64,000 bases of DNA, taken from Enterocola sp045654205 (lineage in GTDB: Bacteria > Bacteroidota > Bacteroidia > Bacteroidales > Paludibacteraceae). The stretch lies in the NCBI GenBank assembly GCA_045654205.1, contig JAZOMZ010000011.1, forward strand, positions 225,423-289,422, written 5' to 3'. Positions 60,035 to 64,000 of this stretch are shown piece after piece. Position numbers and translations under genes: made by a program. How positions within the stretch are numbered: the stretch's first letter is position 1; each line of letters begins with the position of its first letter. The notes under the pieces were generated by a model. It saw only the letters and a program-made list of their open reading frames with translations. It searched no databases and was not told where the DNA came from.

Positions 60035-61312
60035 TTATTGGTTTAATGTGTTTTTTAATCGATAAACTGCTTGTAATAATTCTATTTCGTGAGTGCTTTG
60101 ATTTAGTTTCGCAGTAGTTTCATCCGTTATTTTGCGAAGCAAATCGGTGGCATCTATCACATTGTTTTCTAGTTGAGACTCTGCTGCCAAACGCACATTT
60201 TTTCTAAGTTCCACAATGCGAGCATCATCGGCAATCACCTTTTTCAAGCGTGCAATCTCAGCATCTTCTTGCGTGGTTTTTAGTTCCGTATTGAAAAGGA
60301 AAATATCACGTTGCACAGCAATATTTTCTTGAGCATTTGCAATCTTCTCCAAATTGTTTTTATGCGTGTAAAAACCACTAATATTCCATTGCATACGCAC
60401 ACCCACAAGTCCATTTAGTGTCCAGTCAGACGATGTCATACTCTTAAACATATCCATACCTGGATAACCATAATACCCTTGAGCAAACAATGAAAAACGT
60501 GGAGTAACAGCAGTAGTCACAGTTTTCTTTTGCGCATCAAGGAGTGAGGTTTGAGCATTAAAAAGTGCCAACTCTGGTCTATTTACTGTTCTATCATTCA
60601 CCTCAATCATTGCAGGCATTTGCAATTTTGCATCTGTAAGTTGTTCTCCAATAAATAGTTCCAACATTTGCCTATAACTTCCAAGCGATGATTCCACCTG
60701 CGTAAGTGCCTGACGGGCACCCAACAACTCTGCCTCTATCACATCCACATCGGCTTGACGTGCCACGCCATTTTTATATTGCGAACGCATACGCGAAAGA
60801 TTACTTTCAAGCAAAGCAATCATAGCCTCTGTTTGAGCCTGTTTTTGTTCCAAAAGCAAAATACCAAAATAGATATTGTCTACTCTAGTTTGCAAATCGT
60901 AAAGGGTAACATCTGTTTTACTACGTTGCTCTTCAGCCTCTGCCTCTGCCACCATTTTTCCAGCCTTAGACACACCACCATCCCAAATGTTTTGATTAAT
61001 ATCCAATGCAATTTTGTATTGGTCGTTGCGCATACCTGCCATTTCAAGCCCACTCGCTGCCAACATAGCATTCAGTTTTTCTGGATAAGTAGGCGTAGCC
61101 GATTGGTAAGTAGCCTGACCCGACAACACAATCTGCGGAATCCACGCCCTCGCCGCATTTGACACATTGTACTCTTCCGCCTTATTGATAAGGTCGTACT
61201 GCTTAATAGCAGGATAATGTTCGCGTGCCATACTCCTACATTGCTCCAATGTTTGAGCACACAAACTCACACTTCCCCACAAAAGCATTAAAAATAAAAA
61301 GTAAAGTTTCAT
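60035..61312 (-). CDS. TolC-family outer-membrane efflux protein
   Basis: I start at the ATG at 61312, which opens a signal peptide (MKLYFLFLMLLWGSVSLCAQ); the longer frame to 61405 overlaps the TetR gene and has no signal. The 425 residues have the duplicated long-helix layout of TolC, with LEQCRSMAREHYPAIKQYDL at the start and VDVIEAELLGARQALTQVES in the middle. It forms the outer-membrane exit duct. It starts seven bases after the TetR gene. Confidence 0.88.
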   Translation of the reverse strand: MKLYFLFLMLLWGSVSLCAQTLEQCRSMAREHYPAIKQYDLINKAEEYNVSNAARAWIPQIVLSGQATYQSATPTYPEKLNAMLAASGLEMAGMRNDQYKIALDINQNIWDGGVSKAGKMVAEAEAEEQRSKTDVTLYDLQTRVDNIYFGILLLEQKQAQTEAMIALLESNLSRMRSQYKNGVARQADVDVIEAELLGARQALTQVESSLGSYRQMLELFIGEQLTDAKLQMPAMIEVNDRTVNRPELALFNAQTSLLDAQKKTVTTAVTPRFSLFAQGYYGYPGMDMFKSMTSSDWTLNGLVGVRMQWNISGFYTHKNNLEKIANAQENIAVQRDIFLFNTELKTTQEDAEIARLKKVIADDARIVELRKNVRLAAESQLENNVIDATDLLRKITDETTAKLNQSTHEIELLQAVYRLKNTLNQ

Positions 61313-61319
61313 ATAGTTA

Positions 61320-61934
61320 TTAAATTGATAATTTTCTTCTGATTGTATCGGCAATATCTGCTTTTCTTTTAGCTTTGAAATCTTCGTAACTAGGTAAAAA
61401 TCCATCGGCTATTTGACTCATAAAAGGATAAATAAGTACACCAAAAATATTTAGCGATATAATATCCATCAACAAGTCTGCTGCATCAATTTTTCTTATT
61501 TCTCCACGATTGGCTGCCATATCAAGCTGAGCCTGAAGGTTTTGATGCACGTTTAGTGGAATCCATTTTACCTTTTCACGTATCATAGTGCTACGCTCAG
61601 GATTGGATAAAATCTCATGTATCATAAACGCAGGAAGTTTTGGGTCTTTTGAGGCAATATCAAAATGCACACCCGCGCCATGCACAATACGGTCCACAAT
61701 AGGTAGCGAAGAATCTGCAATCACAGAAGCCACCGTCATAGCCACCATACCAAACTTTTGCTCCACTACACGGTTGAACAATTGCTCTTTTGTTCTAAAA
61801 TAATAATGAAGCATGGCATGAGTTACCCCAGCCTTTTGTGCAATAGACGTGGTGCGAGCACCATCATATCCTTTGGTAAGAAACTCTTCCTCAGCAGCTA
61901 AAAGTATGTCTTGTTCTTTGTTTTGTTTTCCCAT
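61320..61934 (-). CDS. TetR/AcrR-family regulator of the exporter operon
   Basis: The 204 residues have an N-terminal HTH (ILLAAEEEFLTKGYDGARTT, then AQKAGVTHAMLHYYFRTKEQ, 10-51) and a ligand-binding C-terminal part with about seven helices. It heads the exporter operon, matching CecR at the head of ybhGFSR in E. coli. Two palindromes between promoter and start (61956-61967 and 61982-61993) are likely operators. Confidence 0.9.
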   Translation of the reverse strand: MGKQNKEQDILLAAEEEFLTKGYDGARTTSIAQKAGVTHAMLHYYFRTKEQLFNRVVEQKFGMVAMTVASVIADSSLPIVDRIVHGAGVHFDIASKDPKLPAFMIHEILSNPERSTMIREKVKWIPLNVHQNLQAQLDMAANRGEIRKIDAADLLMDIISLNIFGVLIYPFMSQIADGFLPSYEDFKAKRKADIADTIRRKLSI

Positions 61935-61955
61935 AATATTTTTTGTTTTATCATT

Positions 61956-61993
61956 AACAACTTTGTTCTACAATTCTGTTTAACAATTTTGTT
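61956..61993 (-). promoter_or_regulatory. Two operator-like palindromes for the TetR regulator
   Basis: AACAACTTTGTT (61956-61967) and AACAATTTTGTT (61982-61993) have perfect 5-bp arms and centres 26 bases apart. They lie downstream of the predicted start of transcription, where bound repressor would block RNA polymerase. Confidence 0.6.
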
Positions 61994-61997
61994 AATA

Positions 61998-62005
61998 CAA
62001 AAGTA
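61998..62005 (-). promoter_or_regulatory. Promoter -7 element of the exporter operon
   Basis: The minus strand reads TACTTTTG, matching TAnnTTTG, 64 bases before the TetR start. Confidence 0.65.
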
Positions 62006-62087
62006 CGGCATTTTTTTAAATAAACAAGCATTCTCGCACCTTTTTTCAAAAATTACACCCAAATTCCCTCAGAAACCACCCCCGTTG

Positions 62088-62249
62088 AATGTTATATTTT
62101 TTTGAAATTGTAATCGTTTTGAAACGAACAACCGCGTCAAAATATGATTTCAAACACATTGCCAAGTTAAGAAGTTTTGCAAAAATTTAATTTTTCATTT
62201 CATTAAACTCAATTTATCAAATTTAATACACGTTGGCAAACCAAGCATC
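62088..62249 (+). promoter_or_regulatory. Conserved upstream region of the lipoprotein family, copy 3
   Basis: It has the shared blocks TGTTATATTTTTTTGAAATT with GTAATCGTTTTG (62090-62121), and GTTAAGAAG (62166-62174) followed by TTAATTTTTCATTTCATTAA and CTCAATTTATC (62187-62218), at the same spacing as copies 1 and 2. Confidence 0.7.
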
Positions 62250-62334
62250 TATTTTTGTTACAGCGTTTGAGGTCAACGCTACATTGACCTAGCGATTATA
62301 AACAAAGTTGTAGCAAATATTAAAATTACAAATT
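62250..62334 (+). promoter_or_regulatory. Promoter and pseudoknot-type leader, copy 3
   Basis: The -7 element TATTTTTG is at 62250-62257. The stem is AGGTCA (62270-62275) with TGACCT (62285-62290), extended by CGTT with AGCG. The loop ACGCTACAT is conserved. GCTACA (62278-62283) matches TGTAGC (62309-62314), 20 bases before the ATG. Confidence 0.7.
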
Positions 62335-63519
62335 ATGAAAAAGATATATTTAGGATTAATTGGCTTAGTAATTGCAGTAGCCATAGTAGATTGTAAACAA
62401 GACAGTGCATTAATGTCTGAACCAGATAGCGACCCAAACAGAAACGGTTTAGACCTCCCTGCAGTAGGAACAGTTATTTATAGTGAACTACTCAGAGATG
62501 ACCAAGTTATTGAGCAGAGCGTAGACTCACTTGTCAATTTTGGTAGTGAAGAAAACCCTGCATATTTTTATGTAAACCTTTCACACACTGTAAATAACAA
62601 TCTTGTATCTGAAACACAAGCAAAGAACTGTGCATTCTATTCAGTAGCACTAGAAGATTTAGAAAAATTCATTTCTATGTATGCAGAAGCACAATCTCTG
62701 TGTAATAGTGTTTCAATGACAAATGAAGAAAAACAATCTGCTTACCACCACTTGTACAATTTTTTAGTAGAAAATCAAATCGATGGAGCTCAGTTAGTCG
62801 CAACCACATTGCAAAATCCTTCTATTTTGAGCCAAACAATAGAAAGTGGACAAATAATACCTGAGAAGCCTACATTAAAACCTGTAAAACCTGTAAAGCC
62901 TGACATTAAAGATCTTCCTGAAATTCCTGATGACTTCTTACCTTATATAACAAACCAGCTATCAACAGACGATGCAGTATTAGATTCAATTTTAAATCAC
63001 ATTGTACTGCGTAGAGATGGCTTAAAACTGCCTTACATTATTGAAGACGACAGTATAGGACACGAGCCAGACCCATACAATACCAACACATACGTTAGTT
63101 ATATCAACGACACAGACGACAATTCAAAAAACTATTACGACGAAAAAATATTAAAATCGCCTGTTTATACTTGTAGATATGGCACAAAAGGTTGCCCAAT
63201 GGTTGAAAGTGAATTTTATATAGAAGGCTGGTACAATAGTAAACACAAAGGAGACACAAAAAACATTTTGTATGTACCCTATTTAAAGACTATGATTAAA
63301 GACGTTCATATTGGAGCGACCATGCATTTAAAGGGAAGCGTTACATATACTCAACCAGATATTAGATGTTCTGACACAGACGAATACCCTGTGATTGGAG
63401 GTGGAGAAGTAGTAATAACCTATGGGGATAGTTGGAAGGTAAAGCGCGTTGGTAGGCTAAGATTTACAATTGACGGCAAAACAGGATATAAAGAAGAATA
63501 TTGGGATAACAACGAATAA
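62335..63519 (+). CDS. Lipoprotein of the three-member family, member 3
   Basis: The 394 residues open with MKKIYLGLIGLVIAVAIVDC, a lipoprotein signal nearly the same as in member 1, and the KQDSALMSEP segment is identical. It keeps YFYVNLSHTV, YAEAQSLCNSVSMTNEEKQS, a Pro/Lys-rich hinge with three KPVKP-like units (about 178-192), and the C-terminal YTCRYGTKGCPMVESEFYIE. It is closest to member 1. It ends at a bidirectional terminator before umuD. Confidence 0.7.
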   Translation: MKKIYLGLIGLVIAVAIVDCKQDSALMSEPDSDPNRNGLDLPAVGTVIYSELLRDDQVIEQSVDSLVNFGSEENPAYFYVNLSHTVNNNLVSETQAKNCAFYSVALEDLEKFISMYAEAQSLCNSVSMTNEEKQSAYHHLYNFLVENQIDGAQLVATTLQNPSILSQTIESGQIIPEKPTLKPVKPVKPDIKDLPEIPDDFLPYITNQLSTDDAVLDSILNHIVLRRDGLKLPYIIEDDSIGHEPDPYNTNTYVSYINDTDDNSKNYYDEKILKSPVYTCRYGTKGCPMVESEFYIEGWYNSKHKGDTKNILYVPYLKTMIKDVHIGATMHLKGSVTYTQPDIRCSDTDEYPVIGGGEVVITYGDSWKVKRVGRLRFTIDGKTGYKEEYWDNNE

Positions 63520-63520
63520 A

Positions 63521-63558
63521 AAAAATATGGAGTTGAATAAAATCAGCTCCATATTTTT
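63521..63558 (+). terminator. Intrinsic terminator after lipoprotein member 3
   Basis: Arms 63521-63536 and 63543-63558 pair over 16 bases with one G-T pair. The T-run is at 63554-63560. The umuD promoter begins right after it. Confidence 0.85.
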
Positions 63559-63561
63559 TTA

Positions 63562-63569
63562 TACTTTTG
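63562..63569 (+). promoter_or_regulatory. Promoter -7 element of umuD
   Basis: TACTTTTG matches TAnnTTTG, 30 bases before the ATG at 63600. No LexA-type box is obvious. Confidence 0.6.
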
Positions 63570-63599
63570 TATTTAAAGCTGATTTATACCCCAACCCTA

Positions 63600-64000
63600 A
63601 TGGAAAGTTTTATACCACACAAAATAGAAGGATCGTTTGAGAGTGAAATGCTTGGCGATGTGAAGGCTGGATTTCCCTCTCCTGCCGAGGATATGCGTGA
63701 GCATCTAGACCTTATCAAACTACTTGTTAAACACAAGGCATCCACTTTTTTCTTTCGCGTAAGCGGTGTATCTATGGTAGATGCTGCTATGGACGAAGGC
63801 GACATTCTTATCGTAGACCGTGCCGTAAACGCATACAACAATTGCAAAGCTGTTTGTTACATAGATGGCGAATACACGGTGAAACGTGTGGAGATCCACG
63901 AAAATGGAGCACTACTTATGCCTGCCAACGAAAACAACACTGCATACAAACCAATTGAAGTAACCCCTGAAAATGAATTTATGATTTGGGGCGTGGTTAC
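63600..64000 (+). CDS. umuD: UmuD-like S24 autoproteolytic subunit of DNA polymerase V (partial, 3' end outside)
   Basis: The frame begins with ATG at 63600 and runs open off the window (134 residues seen). It has the self-cleavage site VKAGFPSPAED (Ala-23/Gly-24), catalytic Ser-58 in RVSGVSMVDA and Lys-95 in YTVKRV. Cleavage yields UmuD' that works with UmuC in error-prone repair. The umuC gene would be expected just to the right. The length seen is nearly the whole of a typical UmuD (about 140-150). Confidence 0.9.
   Translation, partial: MESFIPHKIEGSFESEMLGDVKAGFPSPAEDMREHLDLIKLLVKHKASTFFFRVSGVSMVDAAMDEGDILIVDRAVNAYNNCKAVCYIDGEYTVKRVEIHENGALLMPANENNTAYKPIEVTPENEFMIWGVV

Noticed and set aside
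63584..63847. Minus-strand 87-codon frame opposite umuD
   Set aside because: It is antisense to a clear UmuD with intact catalytic residues.
1..64000. tRNA, rRNA, complete insertion sequence or prophage
   Set aside because: I saw no cloverleaf with a CCA-type end, no rRNA signature, and no transposase or integrase frame. Mobile traces are limited to small repeats and gene fragments.

Overview
The window reads as chromosomal DNA from a member of the Bacteroidota, most likely Bacteroidales. The coding is AT-rich. At least twenty genes are preceded by the Bacteroidota-type -7 promoter motif TAnnTTTG. The gene content also fits: class II aldolase, gdhA, meso-DAP dehydrogenase, DUF2490, FISUMP and SIMPL proteins, and an apgM-thrC pair that replaces thrB. 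No rRNA, tRNA or CRISPR array was found.

Layout. 1-5 kb: the end of a split chromate transporter, a three-gene DUF3791/DUF3990/DUF3791 cassette (probable ADP-ribosyltransferase-like toxin module), a long rod-shaped structured RNA resembling 6S RNA, and an envelope cluster (secreted protein, CsgG-domain fusion, Skp/OmpH-like lipoprotein). A decayed copy of the chromate-transporter 3' end brackets this insert on the right. 5-23 kb: housekeeping metabolism. It holds nrnA, apgM-thrC, a TPR protein, a ZIP transporter, dsbD, fba, and a nitrogen/NADPH block of gdhA, an Nfn-type flavoprotein pair and ddh, then corA. 22-37 kb: mostly minus-strand small genes (DUF6624, acetyltransferase, flavin reductase, GIY-YIG, rarA, DUF486, GNAT, DUF2752/CD225, NDH-2, DUF2490) with a MqsR-like/Panacea toxin-antitoxin pair, bcp and an iron-type alcohol dehydrogenase.

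37-51 kb is an accessory and defence region. It has scrambled fragments of a YdeI-like gene and a shortened RhuM gene. A six-gene minus-strand restriction operon follows (dcm, MORC-like GHKL ATPase, Z1 helicase-like protein, PD-(D/E)XK DUF4420 nuclease, and two further genes that share a module). Then come an HNH nuclease and a Schlafen/AlbA-type ATPase regulator.

51-64 kb: three paralogous lipoproteins of unknown function, each behind the same roughly 235-bp upstream region. They are interrupted by a second alcohol dehydrogenase and by a TetR-TolC-HlyD-ABC-ABC-permease-permease exporter laid out like E. coli cecR-ybhGFSR with a split YbhF. A umuD start runs off the right edge.

The most interesting signal is in the three lipoprotein leaders. 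Each begins with a hairpin whose arms differ in sequence but still pair, while the loop is invariant and contains GCTACA. A downstream TGTAGC lies a constant 19-20 nt before the start codon and could pair with that loop. This looks like an undescribed pseudoknot-type cis-regulatory RNA. Other notable items are an 80-bp palindromic repeat family, hairpins with a conserved TTCGACA-CTCA loop, a 33-bp-period repeat, and a promoter/operator block shared by two distant genes.
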